A stretch of DNA of 64,000 bases from Sphingomonas koreensis. Its GTDB lineage: Bacteria > Pseudomonadota > Alphaproteobacteria > Sphingomonadales > Sphingomonadaceae. The notes below the pieces were generated by a model that saw nothing but the letters and a program-made list of their open reading frames with translations, was not told where the DNA came from and ran no database searches. The DNA is taken from contig NZ_PGEN01000001.1 in the NCBI RefSeq assembly GCF_002797435.1, forward strand, positions 2,540,501-2,604,500, given 5' to 3'. How positions within the stretch are numbered: the first letter of the stretch is position 1; every line of letters starts with the position of its first letter. Positions 8,304 to 17,743 of the stretch are shown here, one piece after another. Made by a program: the position numbers and the translations under genes.

Positions 8304-9229
8304 TGCTCTACTCGATCCGCCACGTCACCCGCTTCGATTATGCCGAGCCTGTCGGCTTTGCGCGCTGCAACCTGCGCCTCAAGCCGATCCACTGGTCGGG
8401 GCAGCAGCTGCACGACTATGACCTGAGCGTCGAGCCGGGCGGCCGCACCGCCCCTGCGCGCGCCGAGGCCGGCCTCGCCAATGTCGTGCGGCTGGTGATC
8501 GAGCAGGCCGCGAACAGTCTGACGATCGAGAGCCGCTGCAAGATCACCGTCGACCGGCCGGTTCCGGAACCCGCGCCGGGCGATCCGACTCTGGCGCAGA
8601 TCGCGCGCCAGGCGCGCGAAAGCAGGGATGCGGGCCCCGCGAGCCCGGCATCCTATCTTTTCCCTTCGCCATTGATCCCGCTCGATCCCGATATCGCCGC
8701 CTGGTGCGCGCAGGACCTCGATCCGGCGCGCGGCGCACTGGAGGCGGGGATCGCGCTCGCGTGCCGCATCCAGGCGGAGTTCGAGTTCGATCCGGCGGCG
8801 ACCCTGGTCGATACCCCGCCGCACGAGGCTTTCGTGAAGCGTGGCGGCGTGTGCCAGGATTTCGCGCAGATCATGATCTCGGGCCTGCGGGCTGCAGGCC
8901 TGCCCGCCGCCTATGCCTCGGGCTATCTGCGCACGCTCCCGCCGCCCGGCCAGCCCAGGCTGGTGGGTGCGGACGCAACGCACGCCTGGGTCCTGCTGTG
9001 GTGCGGGCCCGAACGCGGCTGGGTCGGGCTGGATCCGACCAACGGCATCTGGATGGCGAGCGATCACGTGATCATCGCGATCGGGCGGGACTATGCGGAT
9101 ATCGCGCCGATCGACGGCATCATCCTGGGATATGGCGCGCAGGACATGCAGGTTTCGGTGGACGTCGAGCCGCTCGATGGCGCGGCGTCACTTGCAACCA
9201 CGGCTCCACGGGCCGATGTAGCGGGGTAA
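8303..9229 (+). CDS. transglutaminase-like cysteine peptidase of the ATP-grasp/alpha-E cluster
   Basis: 308 residues. The N-terminal ~85 residues (LYSIRHVTRFDYAEPV onward) are the bacterial transglutaminase-like N-terminal domain. The C-terminal domain carries the papain-like triad C184 (GGVCQDFAQ), H227 (ATHAWV) and D244 (GLDPTNG). Proteins of this type are predicted to hydrolyse or transfer peptide amides. Its ATG shares a base with the stop of the ATP-grasp/alpha-E gene (TGATG at 8301-8305), so translation is coupled and the products very likely act together. No signal peptide is visible, so it should be cytoplasmic. Confidence 0.92.
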   Translation: MLYSIRHVTRFDYAEPVGFARCNLRLKPIHWSGQQLHDYDLSVEPGGRTAPARAEAGLANVVRLVIEQAANSLTIESRCKITVDRPVPEPAPGDPTLAQIARQARESRDAGPASPASYLFPSPLIPLDPDIAAWCAQDLDPARGALEAGIALACRIQAEFEFDPAATLVDTPPHEAFVKRGGVCQDFAQIMISGLRAAGLPAAYASGYLRTLPPPGQPRLVGADATHAWVLLWCGPERGWVGLDPTNGIWMASDHVIIAIGRDYADIAPIDGIILGYGAQDMQVSVDVEPLDGAASLATTAPRADVAG

Positions 9230-9262
9230 CACGCCAGAGAAAGCAGAAACGGGGAATTTTGA

Positions 9263-10210
9263 GTGGCCGATCCTTACGCAACCTTGGGTGTCTCGCGCGG
9301 GGCCAGCGAGGACGAGATCAAGAAGGCGTATCGCAAGCTCGCAAAAGAGCTGCACCCCGACCGCAACAAGGACAATCCCAAGGCCGCGGAGAAGTTCAGC
9401 ACCGTGACGCAGGCCTATGACCTGCTGATGGACAAGGACAAGCGCGCGCGGTTCGACCGCGGCGAGATCGATGCCGATGGCAATCCGGCCTCGCCCTTCG
9501 GCGCGGGCTTCGGCGGCGCGCGCGGTGGCCAGCAGGGCGGATTCCGACCCGGCGGCGCTGGCTTCGATTTCGGCGGCGCGGATGCCGGCGGGTTCGAGGA
9601 TATCCTCGAAGGGTTGTTCGGCGGTCGCGGCGCGGGGATGGGCGGCCAGCAGGGCGGTTTTTCGAGCGGCTTCGGCCGCCGCCCGCCGCCCGCCAAGGGT
9701 GCGAACGTCGCCTATCGCCTGCGCGTGCCGTTCGAGGACGCCGCAGCGCTGAAGCCGCAACGGATTCAGCTGCGCGACGGCGGCACGATCGATCTCAAGC
9801 TTCCCAAGGGGGTCGAGACCGGCACCCAGATGCGGCTGGGCGGAAAGGGTGATGCCGGGCCGGGCGGCAATGGCGACGCGATCGTGACGATCGAGATCGA
9901 GCCGCACCGTTTCTACACTCGCGACGGCGATCATATCAGGCTCGATCTGCCGGTGACGCTCAAGGAAGCGGTCGAGGGTGCGTCGGTGCGCGTACCGACG
10001 CCTGAAGGCGCGGTGAACCTCAAGGTCCCCGCCGGCTCGAGCTCGGGCAAGACGCTGCGCCTCAAAGGGCGGGGCTTCCACGGCAAGAATGCGCGCGGCG
10101 ACCTGCTGGTCACGCTGATGATCGAGATCCCGGCGAGCGACGCGAAGCTTGCCGAGTTCGTAAGCGGTTGGGAAGGCGGAGGGAACCCGCGCAGCCGGCT
10201 GGGCGTCTGA
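9263..10210 (+). CDS. J-domain co-chaperone, CbpA-like DnaJ protein
   Basis: 315 residues. The J domain covers residues 4-67 with HPD at 31-33. A Gly/Phe-rich linker follows (about 75-150), then the DnaJ C-terminal substrate-binding repeats (about 155-300). The cysteine-rich zinc-finger domain of true DnaJ is absent, so this is a type II (CbpA/DjlA-like) J protein that stimulates the DnaK ATPase. The GTG at 9263 gives the conserved start MADPYATLGVSRGAS. It lies 33 nt after the transglutaminase stop, and the YihY gene follows after 6 nt, so a short operon is likely. Confidence 0.9.
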   Translation: MADPYATLGVSRGASEDEIKKAYRKLAKELHPDRNKDNPKAAEKFSTVTQAYDLLMDKDKRARFDRGEIDADGNPASPFGAGFGGARGGQQGGFRPGGAGFDFGGADAGGFEDILEGLFGGRGAGMGGQQGGFSSGFGRRPPPAKGANVAYRLRVPFEDAAALKPQRIQLRDGGTIDLKLPKGVETGTQMRLGGKGDAGPGGNGDAIVTIEIEPHRFYTRDGDHIRLDLPVTLKEAVEGASVRVPTPEGAVNLKVPAGSSSGKTLRLKGRGFHGKNARGDLLVTLMIEIPASDAKLAEFVSGWEGGGNPRSRLGV

Positions 10211-10216
10211 GATCGC

Positions 10217-11152
10217 GTGACGGAGCCCATTTCCCCTGAATCGCCGGAGGCGCGCCGTCGCGGTTTCCACCGGCATCTCTCGGACCTGGGCGTCACCGAT
10301 CGGGTGATCGAGGTGATCCGGCGCGTGGTGGTCGGCGCCTATACCGACGGCTTCACTCATGCGGGCAACCTTGCTTACCTCAGTCTCGTCACGCTCTTCC
10401 CGTTCTTCATCGTCGCCACTGCGATCGCCCGGCTGGTCGGGCGCACCGGCGACGGGCTTCAGGCGGTGGGAGCGTTCCTCCAGACGGTCCCGCCCGAGGT
10501 CGGCGCACTGCTCCGCCCCGCGATCCTCGAGGTGCTGGAGGCGCGTTCCGGATCGCTGCTGTGGCTCGGCGCGCTGGTGGGGCTATGGACCACCTCCGGC
10601 TTTATCGAGACGGTGCGCGCGATCCTGCGCCAGGCTTATGGTGTCCAGTCGGGCACGTCCTTCTGGCGGTTGAAGCTCGGCGCGATCGGGCTCGTGATCG
10701 CATCGGTAGTCCTCGCGATGATGGCGTTCAGTTTCCAGGTGCTGCTGATCGGCGCCGAACAGTTCATCTGGCGGGTGATTCCGTTCGCTTCCGATGCGCA
10801 GCGCATCATCTCGGTCACCAAGATCGCGCCGGCGATCGCCCTCTATGGCGCGCTCTACATCCTCTTCTACACGCTCACACCAACGCGATATCGCCAATCC
10901 AAATGCCCCAAATGGCCAGGGCCGCTGTTTGTGACGATCTGGTGGATGGCGTGCACCGCGGCGCTGCCGCATGTGATCGGCGCGTTCGGCGGCTATGGCC
11001 TGACCTATGGCAGCCTTGCAGGGGTGATGGTGGCGCTTATCTTCTTTTTTCTGATCGGGTTTGGGGTCGTTATCGGTGCAGAACTGAATGCGGCGCTGGC
11101 GGAAACGCCGGAGAACGGTCTAGAGGGACGACAAGAAAAGACCGGAGGGTAA
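10217..11152 (+). CDS. YihY/BrkB family inner-membrane protein
   Basis: 311 residues with six predicted membrane spans between about residues 50 and 295, and the family's characteristic stretches FTHAGNLAYLSLVTLFPF and TYGSLAGVMVALIFFF. This family was once called ribonuclease BN or BrkB. RNase BN activity belongs to a different protein, and YihY function remains unsettled. The start is GTG, 6 nt after the J-protein stop. The stop is 3 nt before the fabI start, placing it in a tight J protein - yihY - fabI - GNAT string. Confidence 0.88.
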   Translation: MTEPISPESPEARRRGFHRHLSDLGVTDRVIEVIRRVVVGAYTDGFTHAGNLAYLSLVTLFPFFIVATAIARLVGRTGDGLQAVGAFLQTVPPEVGALLRPAILEVLEARSGSLLWLGALVGLWTTSGFIETVRAILRQAYGVQSGTSFWRLKLGAIGLVIASVVLAMMAFSFQVLLIGAEQFIWRVIPFASDAQRIISVTKIAPAIALYGALYILFYTLTPTRYRQSKCPKWPGPLFVTIWWMACTAALPHVIGAFGGYGLTYGSLAGVMVALIFFFLIGFGVVIGAELNAALAETPENGLEGRQEKTGG

Positions 11153-11155
11153 GAC

Positions 11156-11959
11156 GTGACCGGATTGATGCAGGGCAAGCGCGGGCTCATCATGGGCCTC
11201 GCCAATGATCGCTCGCTCGCCTGGGGTATTGCGAAGAAGCTGCGCGAGCATGGCGCGGAACTGGCCTTCAGCTATCAGGGCGAGGCGCTGGAGAAGCGCG
11301 TGCGCCCGCTGGCCGAGGAACTGGGCAGCGATTTCCTGATCGACTGCGACGTGAGCGACATGGCCGCGCTCGACACCGCGTTCGCGACGCTGGCAGCGCG
11401 CTGGCCGACGATCGATTTCGTCGTTCATGCGATCGGCTTCTCGGACAAGAACGAGCTGCGCGGCGGCTATGTCGATACCAGCCTCGACAATTTCCTGATG
11501 ACGATGAACATCAGCGTCTATTCGTTCGTCGCGGTGGCCAAGCGCGCGCAGGCGATGATGCCCGATGGCGGATCGCTGCTGACGCTCAGCTACTATGGCG
11601 CGGAGAAGGTGATCCCGCATTATAACGTGATGGGCGTGGCCAAGGCAGCGCTGGAGACCAGCGTCCAGTATCTGGCGGTCGATCTCGGCGGGCAGAATAT
11701 CCGCGTCAACGCGATCTCGGCAGGGCCGATCAAGACGCTTGCCGCATCGGGCATCGGCGACTTCCGCCTGATCCTGAAGTGGAACGAGCTCAACTCGCCG
11801 CTCAAGCGCAACGTGACGATCGAGGATGTCGGCGGCGCCGGCCTCTATTTCCTGTCCGACCTGTCGAGCGGCACCACCGGCGAGACGCATCATGTCGATG
11901 CGGGCTATCACGTCGTCGGCATGAAGGCCGAGGACGCACCCGACATCGCATTGGTGTGA
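11156..11959 (+). CDS. fabI: enoyl-[acyl-carrier-protein] reductase (NADH), FabI
   Basis: 267 residues. FabI carries out the last reduction of each fatty acid elongation round, converting trans-2-enoyl-ACP to acyl-ACP with NADH in the cytoplasm. The nucleotide-binding motif reads MGLANDRSLAWGIA, and the catalytic residues Y146, Y156 and K163 fall at the same numbers as in E. coli FabI. The strand-ending NAISAGPIKTLAA segment, contacted by triclosan in homologues, is intact. The GTG start at 11156 lies 3 nt after the yihY stop. This appears to be a complete, ordinary copy. Confidence 0.97.
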   Translation: MTGLMQGKRGLIMGLANDRSLAWGIAKKLREHGAELAFSYQGEALEKRVRPLAEELGSDFLIDCDVSDMAALDTAFATLAARWPTIDFVVHAIGFSDKNELRGGYVDTSLDNFLMTMNISVYSFVAVAKRAQAMMPDGGSLLTLSYYGAEKVIPHYNVMGVAKAALETSVQYLAVDLGGQNIRVNAISAGPIKTLAASGIGDFRLILKWNELNSPLKRNVTIEDVGGAGLYFLSDLSSGTTGETHHVDAGYHVVGMKAEDAPDIALV

Positions 11960-11963
11960 TGGC

Positions 11964-12491
11964 GTGACGATCGCGATCCGCCCGGCGACCGGCGGCGACG
12001 TGGCGGCGATCGACGCGCTGCTGCGGCGCAGCTTCCCGGCACCCGACGAGGCGTTGCTGGTCCAGCGGCTGTGCATCGACGGCGACATGGTGCTGACCCT
12101 GGTCGCGGATGACGACGAGACGGGTGCGCTTGCGGGGATGGTCGCGTTCAGCCGGATGGATGTTGCGGTCAACGACCAGCCGTTTCCCGCGGTCGCGCTG
12201 GCGCCGGTCGCGGTCGAGGCGGCGTACCGGCGGCAGGGGGTGGCCGAAGCACTGATCGCCGCGGGGCACAGGCACCTTGCCGACGCGGGCTATCTGCTGA
12301 GCTTCGTGCTGGGCGATCCGTCTTATTACGGGCGCTTCGGCTATGCCGCCGATCTCGCGCGTGGCTTCGCCTCCCCCTATGCCGGCGACTATCTGATGGC
12401 GCTGGCCTTGCAGGACGGGAAAGTGCCGTGCGGCGTGCGCGGGGCGGCGAGCCATGCGGCGGCGTTCGCAGCGCTGGGGCAGGACGCCTGA
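11964..12491 (+). CDS. GNAT family N-acetyltransferase
   Basis: 175 residues spanning a complete GNAT fold: the acidic strand region [16 protein letters not shown] at the front, [20 protein letters not shown] (acetyl-CoA loop RRQGVA) in the middle and [15 protein letters not shown] near the end. This arrangement resembles the YhbS-like group of predicted acetyltransferases. Substrate is unknown. The GTG at 11964 is 4 nt after the fabI stop, so it is probably the last gene of the fabI transcript. The aroC gene follows after 83 nt with its own Shine-Dalgarno sequence. Confidence 0.87.
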   Translation: MTIAIRPATGGDVAAIDALLRRSFPAPDEALLVQRLCIDGDMVLTLVADDDETGALAGMVAFSRMDVAVNDQPFPAVALAPVAVEAAYRRQGVAEALIAAGHRHLADAGYLLSFVLGDPSYYGRFGYAADLARGFASPYAGDYLMALALQDGKVPCGVRGAASHAAAFAALGQDA

Positions 12492-12574
12492 AGGCCAATC
12501 CGGCGCTAGGCTTTGCCGGACTGTCGATCCTTCTTGCTTCCAAATCGCGGCGACATGGGCAAGGAGATGACGCC

Positions 12575-13645
12575 ATGAGCTTCAACACCTTCGGCCGCGT
12601 CTTCCGCTTCACCACCTGGGGGGAGAGCCATGGCCCCGCGATCGGTGCGGTGGTGGATGGTTGCCCACCCGGGCTTGCGCTGACCGAAGCCGATATCCAG
12701 CCCTTCCTCGACAAGCGCCGCCCCGGCCAGTCGCGCTTCACCACCCAGCGGCAGGAGCCCGACCAGGTCCGCATCCTTTCCGGCGTGTTCGAGGGGAAGA
12801 CCACTGGCACCCCGATCAGCCTGATGATCGAGAATGTCGACCAGCGGTCGAAAGACTATTCGGAGGTCGCTGCGGCCTATCGCCCGGGCCATGCCGACTA
12901 TGCCTATGATGCGAAATATGGGTTCCGCGACTATCGCGGCGGCGGGCGCTCCTCGGCGCGCGAGACGGCGAGCAGGGTCGCTGCGGGCGCGGTCGCGCGC
13001 GCGGTGATCCCGGATGTCTCGATCCTCGCCTGGGTCGAGGCGATCGGAGGCGACGCGATCGACTATGCGAAGTTCGACGCTGCCGAGATCGGCAACAACC
13101 CGTTCTTCTGCCCCGATCCCGACGCTGCGGCGCGATGGGAAAAGCTGGTCGACGACGCACGCAAGGCGGGGTCCTCGCTCGGTGCGGTGATCGCATGCGA
13201 GGCGACGGGCGTGCCCGCGGGCTGGGGCGCGCCGCTCTATGCCAAGCTCGACAGCGAGCTCGCCGCGGCGATGATGAGCATCAATGCCGTCAAGGGGGTC
13301 GAGATCGGCGATGGGTTCGCTGCGGCGGCGCTGAGCGGTGAGGCCAATGCCGATCCGATGCGGCCGGGGAATGACGGCAAGCCGGTTTTCCTCGCCAACC
13401 ATGCCGGCGGGATCGCGGGCGGGATCGCCACTGGCCAGCCGGTGCGCGTACGCGTGGCGTTCAAGCCCACCAGCTCGATCCTGACCCCGGTCGAGACGAT
13501 CACCCGGGAGGGCGAGGCGACCGAGATCCGCACCAAGGGGCGTCACGATCCGTGCGTCGGTATCCGCGGCGTTCCGGTGGTCGAGGCGATGATGGCGCTG
13601 GTGCTGGCCGACCAGAAACTGCTGCATCGCGCCCAGATCGGCTGA
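12575..13645 (+). CDS. aroC: chorismate synthase
   Basis: 356 residues. AroC makes chorismate from 5-enolpyruvylshikimate 3-phosphate using reduced FMN, the last common step to aromatic amino acids. The start at 12575 is chosen because AAGGAG lies 8 nt upstream and the protein then begins with the conserved [21 protein letters not shown] longer upstream-open frame is not conserved in type. Family signatures include GESHGPAIG, the RPGHADYAY segment and [17 protein letters not shown]. The C-terminal [13 protein letters not shown] region is also present. Confidence 0.97.
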   Translation: MSFNTFGRVFRFTTWGESHGPAIGAVVDGCPPGLALTEADIQPFLDKRRPGQSRFTTQRQEPDQVRILSGVFEGKTTGTPISLMIENVDQRSKDYSEVAAAYRPGHADYAYDAKYGFRDYRGGGRSSARETASRVAAGAVARAVIPDVSILAWVEAIGGDAIDYAKFDAAEIGNNPFFCPDPDAAARWEKLVDDARKAGSSLGAVIACEATGVPAGWGAPLYAKLDSELAAAMMSINAVKGVEIGDGFAAAALSGEANADPMRPGNDGKPVFLANHAGGIAGGIATGQPVRVRVAFKPTSSILTPVETITREGEATEIRTKGRHDPCVGIRGVPVVEAMMALVLADQKLLHRAQIG

Positions 13646-13671
13646 TTTTCCCGATCCGGATCAATCGCTTC

Positions 13672-13708
13672 ATCCCGCCCCCGGTGCGTTCCGCGGACGG
13701 GGCGGGAT
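13672..13708. other. strong hairpin after aroC, no T-tract
   Basis: ATCCCGCCCC (13672-13681) is followed after 17 nt by its exact complement GGGGCGGGAT (13699-13708). Outside it, ATCGCT and AGCGAT give a second paired block, extending the structure. There is no run of T on either side, so it is not a textbook intrinsic terminator. It could be a Rho-linked end, a 3' stabilising structure or a small interspersed palindrome. Confidence 0.5.
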
Positions 13709-13792
13709 TCCGCAGCGATGAGGCGAGCCGCGCTTCCGGGACCTGATCCGCTCGGTCGCGTTTCTCCTGTGCCACGTAAACAGGAGTAACCC

Positions 13793-14032
13793 ATGCGCCA
13801 CAAGACGCTCGCCAGCCTTCTTCTTCTCTGCGGTTCGACCGCCGCGCTCGCGCATATCGCGCCGGGGCAGACTGAACCGCCGCTGCAGAACGAGATGGCG
13901 AATCAGGGCGTGCCCGCGCCGGAAAGCGCGGCGCCTGAGACGACGTCGAACACGACCGATGTCGAGCCGAGTGCCGACCCGACCAACAATGGCACTGAAA
14001 TCGCGCCGGAGCCGAACTCGACCTTCTACTGA
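13793..14032 (+). CDS. small secreted hypothetical protein
   Basis: 79 residues with a clear signal peptide (about 1-20, MRHKTLASLLLLCGSTAALA). The mature part is a short low-complexity chain rich in Pro, Glu, Thr, Asn and Ser with no cysteine. Support for a real gene is a good Shine-Dalgarno sequence (CAGGAGT ending 5 nt before the ATG) and an intrinsic terminator starting 9 nt after the stop. I do not recognise it. The acidic, disordered mature chain suggests a periplasmic or secreted product of unknown role. Confidence 0.7.
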   Translation: MRHKTLASLLLLCGSTAALAHIAPGQTEPPLQNEMANQGVPAPESAAPETTSNTTDVEPSADPTNNGTEIAPEPNSTFY

Positions 14033-14040
14033 TCCGGTTC

Positions 14041-14084
14041 TCGTCGTCCCGGGCGCAGCGATCCGGCTGCGCCCGGGACGACGA
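14041..14084. terminator. bidirectional hairpin terminator between the small secreted gene and purA
   Basis: An 18-bp perfect stem, TCGTCGTCCCGGGCGCAG (14041-14058) with its complement at 14067-14084, closes an 8-nt loop. It sits exactly between two convergent genes, 9 nt from one stop and 12 nt from the other. T-tracts are weak (TT on each side), so it may work partly by blocking readthrough. It is the longest perfect stem in the window. Confidence 0.7.
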
Positions 14085-14095
14085 TTGGATCAGGA

Positions 14096-15385
14096 TCAGT
14101 CCGCGAACGGATCGCGGACGAGGATGGTGTCTTCGCGCTCCGGGCTGGTCGAGACCAGCGCTACCGGGCAGCCGATCAGTTCCTCGATCCGGCGAATATA
14201 CTTGATCGCCTGAGCTGGAAGCTGAGCCCAGCTGCGCGCGCCCGCGGTCGATTCGCTCCAGCCTTCGAATTCCTCGTAAACGGCTTCGGCACGCGCCTGA
14301 TCCTGTGGGCTGGGCGGCAGATAGTCGTAATGTTTGTCGCCGACCTTGTAGCCGATGCAGATACGCAGCTTCTCCATCCCGTCGAGGATGTCGAGCTTGG
14401 TCAGCGCGATGCCGGTGACGCCGCTCACCGCGACCGACTGACGCACCAGCACCGCGTCGAACCATCCGCAACGGCGCTTGCGCCCGGTAACCACGCCGAA
14501 CTCGCGACCGCGCGTGCCGAGGAGCTCGCCGATCTCGTTGTCCTGCTCGCTCGGGAAGGGCCCCGAACCGACGCGGGTCGTGTATGCCTTGACGATGCCC
14601 AGCACGAAGCCCACCGATCCCGGCCCAAGCCCCGAGCCCGAAGCCGCCGATCCGCTCACCGTGTTGGACGAGGTGACGAAGGGATAGGTGCCGTGATCGA
14701 CGTCGAGCAGCACGCCCTGCGCGCCCTCGAACAGGATGCGCTTGCCGGCTTCCTTGGCGCGTTTGAGGGTCAGCCATACCGGCGCGGCATAGGGCAGGAC
14801 CGACGGCGCGATCTCGCGCAGGTCGGCGAGCAGCTTTTCGCGATCGATCGGCGGCTCGCCGAAGCCGGCACGCAGCGCGTCGTGATGCGCGCAGAGCCGG
14901 TCGAGCTGCGCGTCGAGATCGTCGAGATGGGCCAGGTCGCACACGCGAATCGCGCGGCGGCCAACCTTGTCCTCATAGGCCGGGCCGATGCCGCGGCGGG
15001 TGGTGCCGATCTTGCCCGCACCCGACGCGTCCTCGCGCAGCGCGTCGAGATCGCGATGGATGGGCAGGATCAGCGGCGCGGTCTCGGCGACCTGCAGCGT
15101 CTCGGGCGTGATCTCGACGCCCTGTTCGCGCAGCCGGGCGATCTCGTCGCGGAAATGCCAGGGGTCGAAGACGACGCCGTTGCCGATCGCCGACAGCGTG
15201 CCGCGCACGAGCCCGGAGGGGAGCAGCGAGAGCTTGTAGACCTTGTCGCCGACGACAAGCGTATGGCCGGCATTGTGCCCGCCCTGGAATCGAACCACCA
15301 GATCGGCCCGGCTGGCGAGCCAATCGACGATCTTGCCCTTGCCCTCATCGCCCCATTGGGCGCCGATCACTGCGACATTTGCCAT
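14096..15385 (-). CDS. purA: adenylosuccinate synthetase
   Basis: 429 residues. PurA joins IMP and aspartate using GTP to form adenylosuccinate, the first committed step to AMP. The start at 15385 gives [18 protein letters not shown], the conserved beginning with the P-loop-like GDEGKGK. Further family marks are GGHNAGHT (catalytic His), [14 protein letters not shown] and the GTP-base region TKLDILDG. The frame stays open about 260 nt upstream, but that part is not PurA-like. The following gene on the plus strand starts 175 nt away, so this is a divergent promoter region. Confidence 0.97.
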   Translation of the reverse strand: MANVAVIGAQWGDEGKGKIVDWLASRADLVVRFQGGHNAGHTLVVGDKVYKLSLLPSGLVRGTLSAIGNGVVFDPWHFRDEIARLREQGVEITPETLQVAETAPLILPIHRDLDALREDASGAGKIGTTRRGIGPAYEDKVGRRAIRVCDLAHLDDLDAQLDRLCAHHDALRAGFGEPPIDREKLLADLREIAPSVLPYAAPVWLTLKRAKEAGKRILFEGAQGVLLDVDHGTYPFVTSSNTVSGSAASGSGLGPGSVGFVLGIVKAYTTRVGSGPFPSEQDNEIGELLGTRGREFGVVTGRKRRCGWFDAVLVRQSVAVSGVTGIALTKLDILDGMEKLRICIGYKVGDKHYDYLPPSPQDQARAEAVYEEFEGWSESTAGARSWAQLPAQAIKYIRRIEELIGCPVALVSTSPEREDTILVRDPFAD

Positions 15386-15560
15386 GGATACACGTCTCCG
15401 CCTGCCAGGCAGACCCGGGGCCGCCCTTCGACAGGACTCGGCGGCCAGGGTTTTCGGAAATGCGGGGGCGCCAATGGCCCTCCCGCGTCTTCGCGTCAAG
15501 GGCGTTGCGCAGCCCGGTGCCTGCGCTAAGGGTTGAACCAGAGTAAAAGAGGAGAGACGA

Positions 15561-16565
15561 ATGAAACTGGCAAGCCTCAAGCACGGCCGTGACGGGAAGC
15601 TGGTTGTCGTCTCCAATGATCTCGCCTGGTGCGCGGATGCCGCGCACATCGCGCCGACGCTTCAGGCTGCGCTCGACGACTGGGACCGGCTCGAAGGCGA
15701 TCTGCGCAATCTCGCCACCGATCTCGAGCACGAGACCATCCCGATGCTGCGGTTCCACGAACGTCAGGCGGCTGCACCGCTGCCGCGTGCCTACCAATGG
15801 GCCGACGGATCGGCCTATGTGAACCATGTCGCGCTGGTCCGTCAGGCCCGCGGCGCTGAGATGCCGGAGAGTTTCTGGCACGATCCGCTGATGTACCAGG
15901 GCGGCAGCGACGGCTTTCTCGGTGCGCGCGACCCGATCCCGCTCGCTGACGAAAGCTGGGGCTGCGACCTCGAGGCCGAGGTGGTGGTCGTCACCGGCGA
16001 CGTGCCGCTGGGCGTGAGCCGCGAAGATGCGTTGGCGGCGATCCGGTTGGTCGGCCTCACCAATGACGTGTCGCTGCGCAACCTGATTCCGGGCGAACTC
16101 GCCAAGGGTTTCGGCTTCTTTCAGTCCAAGCCCGCCAGCGCTTTCTCCCCCGTTTTCGTGACGCCCGATTCGCTTGGCGACTGGTGGAAGGACGGAAAGC
16201 TGCACCGCAAGCTTATGGTCGATCTCAACGGCAAGCCGTTCGGCCGCGCCGAGGCGGGCGAGGACATGACCTTCGATTTCGGCACGCTGGTCGCGCACGC
16301 CGCCAAGACCCGAGCCTTGGGTGCGGGCACGATCATCGGTTCCGGTACTGTCTCCAACCGTGACGCCAATGGCGGTCCCGGCAAGCCGATCGCCGAAGGC
16401 GGCGTCGGTTATTCGTGCCTTGCCGAGGTTCGCACGGTCGAGACGATCAATGGCGGCGCGCCGGTTACGCCGTTCCTCAAGGCGGGCGACACCGTCCGCA
16501 TCTGGGCCGAAGATGACAAGCATCACCCGATCTTCGGGGTCATCGAGCAGACCGTCGGGGGATAG
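15561..16565 (+). CDS. fumarylacetoacetate hydrolase family protein
   Basis: 334 residues with an FAH C-terminal fold: metal-binding acidic residues in [13 protein letters not shown] (E-x-E), the [11 protein letters not shown] stretch and the late [13 protein letters not shown] loop. The N-terminal ~90 residues form a smaller domain as in bacterial fumarylacetoacetase-like proteins of this size. FAH enzymes cleave C-C bonds of diketo acids, for example fumarylacetoacetate in tyrosine breakdown, using Mg or Ca. The exact substrate is not readable, and no hmgA or maiA gene is adjacent. A very good Shine-Dalgarno sequence (AGAGGAGAG) precedes the ATG. Confidence 0.88.
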   Translation: MKLASLKHGRDGKLVVVSNDLAWCADAAHIAPTLQAALDDWDRLEGDLRNLATDLEHETIPMLRFHERQAAAPLPRAYQWADGSAYVNHVALVRQARGAEMPESFWHDPLMYQGGSDGFLGARDPIPLADESWGCDLEAEVVVVTGDVPLGVSREDALAAIRLVGLTNDVSLRNLIPGELAKGFGFFQSKPASAFSPVFVTPDSLGDWWKDGKLHRKLMVDLNGKPFGRAEAGEDMTFDFGTLVAHAAKTRALGAGTIIGSGTVSNRDANGGPGKPIAEGGVGYSCLAEVRTVETINGGAPVTPFLKAGDTVRIWAEDDKHHPIFGVIEQTVGG

Positions 16566-16601
16566 GTTGCGAATATCCGGCAGCGTTCCGATCTCAACGG
16601 C

Positions 16602-17168
16602 ATGACCGACGGCTATACCGTGTTCGAGACCGTAGCGGGCTTTGCCGCGATCGGTTGGAGTGCGAAGGGCATCCACAGCTTCCGGCTGCCGGCGGACACC
16701 GCGCGCGAGGCGGAGCGGTCGCTGCTTCGGCGTCTGCCGGCTATTGAGGCAGCCCTGCCACCGGCACCGGTACAGGCCGTGATCGGCGATGCGAGGCGCT
16801 ACTTCGCCGGGGAGCGTGTCGACTTTATGCAGGTACCCGTCGATCTCGGCGTGCAGCAGCCCTTTTTCGACCGTGTCTATGGCTTCGTGCGTCAGCTCGG
16901 CTGGGGCGAGACGGCAACCTATGGCGCGATCGCCAAGGCGCTCGACGCCGGACCGGAATTCGCGCGCGACGTCGGCCAGGCGATGGCGTCCAATCCGGTG
17001 CCGCTGATCATCCCCTGTCATCGCGTAACGGCGGCGAACGGGAAGATCGGCGGCTTCTCGGCACCCGGCGGGTCGCTCTCCAAGGCACGGATGCTCGGAC
17101 TTGAAGGCGTCGAGGTGCGGGACGGCATCGTCGCCCGCGAAACCCCGCAGCTGGGGCTGGGCTTCTAG
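16602..17168 (+). CDS. ogt: methylated-DNA--[protein]-cysteine S-methyltransferase (Ogt/MGMT)
   Basis: 188 residues. The protein removes alkyl groups from O6-alkylguanine in DNA in one suicidal transfer to its cysteine. The active site IIPCHRV places the acceptor at C139. The DNA-binding helix region GAIAKALDAGPEFARDVGQAMASNP matches the family's RAVGxAxxxNP pattern with RDVGQAMASNP. The N-terminal ~75 residues are the variable domain of Ogt-type proteins, with no Ada zinc domain. The gene converges on the tail of the SOS mutagenesis operon with 4 nt between stops, so two DNA-damage functions face each other. Confidence 0.94.
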   Translation: MTDGYTVFETVAGFAAIGWSAKGIHSFRLPADTAREAERSLLRRLPAIEAALPPAPVQAVIGDARRYFAGERVDFMQVPVDLGVQQPFFDRVYGFVRQLGWGETATYGAIAKALDAGPEFARDVGQAMASNPVPLIIPCHRVTAANGKIGGFSAPGGSLSKARMLGLEGVEVRDGIVARETPQLGLGF

Positions 17169-17172
17169 GCGG

Positions 17173-17730
17173 TCAGAAGCCGAACGCTCCCTGCCGGGCG
17201 ATCAGCGGCCAGCTGTCGACAAGCTTATGACCAACGCCGTGAATGCTGTTGACCAACAGGAGCCGCTCGGCACGCCAAGTGATCGGCGGCACAGAAATGT
17301 TGCGCCGTTGCCAGGGCTGGTAAGTCAGCGACGCATGCGGATCGAAGGTATAGTCGATGTCGATGCCGCAGGTGTTGAGCCGAGCCAGAAGCGCGCGCTG
17401 GAAATTGCGTAGCGCCCGCATTCTGCTGCCGACAAGTGCATTGCCGCGGATGCGGTTGAGCGTCACATCGAAGGGCTCCGCCTGTAGCGATGCCATCGCA
17501 TGGCGAATGCGCATGAGATCGTGTGATACAAGTGTTCGGATATCTCCGAAAGGCAGCAGCGTGATGTGGAAACGCTCGGCGGCGTAGTTGCGCGAGAGCT
17601 CATATTGCTCGCGCAGGCGGTCCATCGCTGCGGCCAGCTCCGGACTTGGTTTCAGCATCAGATAGAGCAGCTGATCATCGTTCTGCCGTGACTGATGGGA
17701 TAGGGGGCCCTGAATATCGGGGATCGTCAT
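17173..17730 (-). CDS. 2H phosphoesterase (2'-5' RNA ligase-like), attached to the imu operon
   Basis: 185 residues with the two signature H-x-T/S-h motifs of the 2H superfamily: HITL at H55/T57 and HASL at H132/S134. These two histidines act together in hydrolysis or ligation of 2'-5' phosphodiesters or cyclic phosphates (ThpR/LigT, CPDases). The gene lies 13 nt downstream of the dnaE2 stop on the same strand, with AGGAG 10 nt before its ATG. It is therefore likely to be read through from the LexA-controlled operon unless the small hairpin at the dnaE2 end stops transcription. Natural substrate is unknown. Confidence 0.85.
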   Translation of the reverse strand: MTIPDIQGPLSHQSRQNDDQLLYLMLKPSPELAAAMDRLREQYELSRNYAAERFHITLLPFGDIRTLVSHDLMRIRHAMASLQAEPFDVTLNRIRGNALVGSRMRALRNFQRALLARLNTCGIDIDYTFDPHASLTYQPWQRRNISVPPITWRAERLLLVNSIHGVGHKLVDSWPLIARQGAFGF

Positions 17731-17743
17731 GACCCGTTTACTC

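Noticed and set aside
13672..13708. Reading the hairpin after aroC as an intrinsic terminator
   Set aside because: The stem is strong but no T-tract follows in either direction, so I list it only as an unexplained structure.
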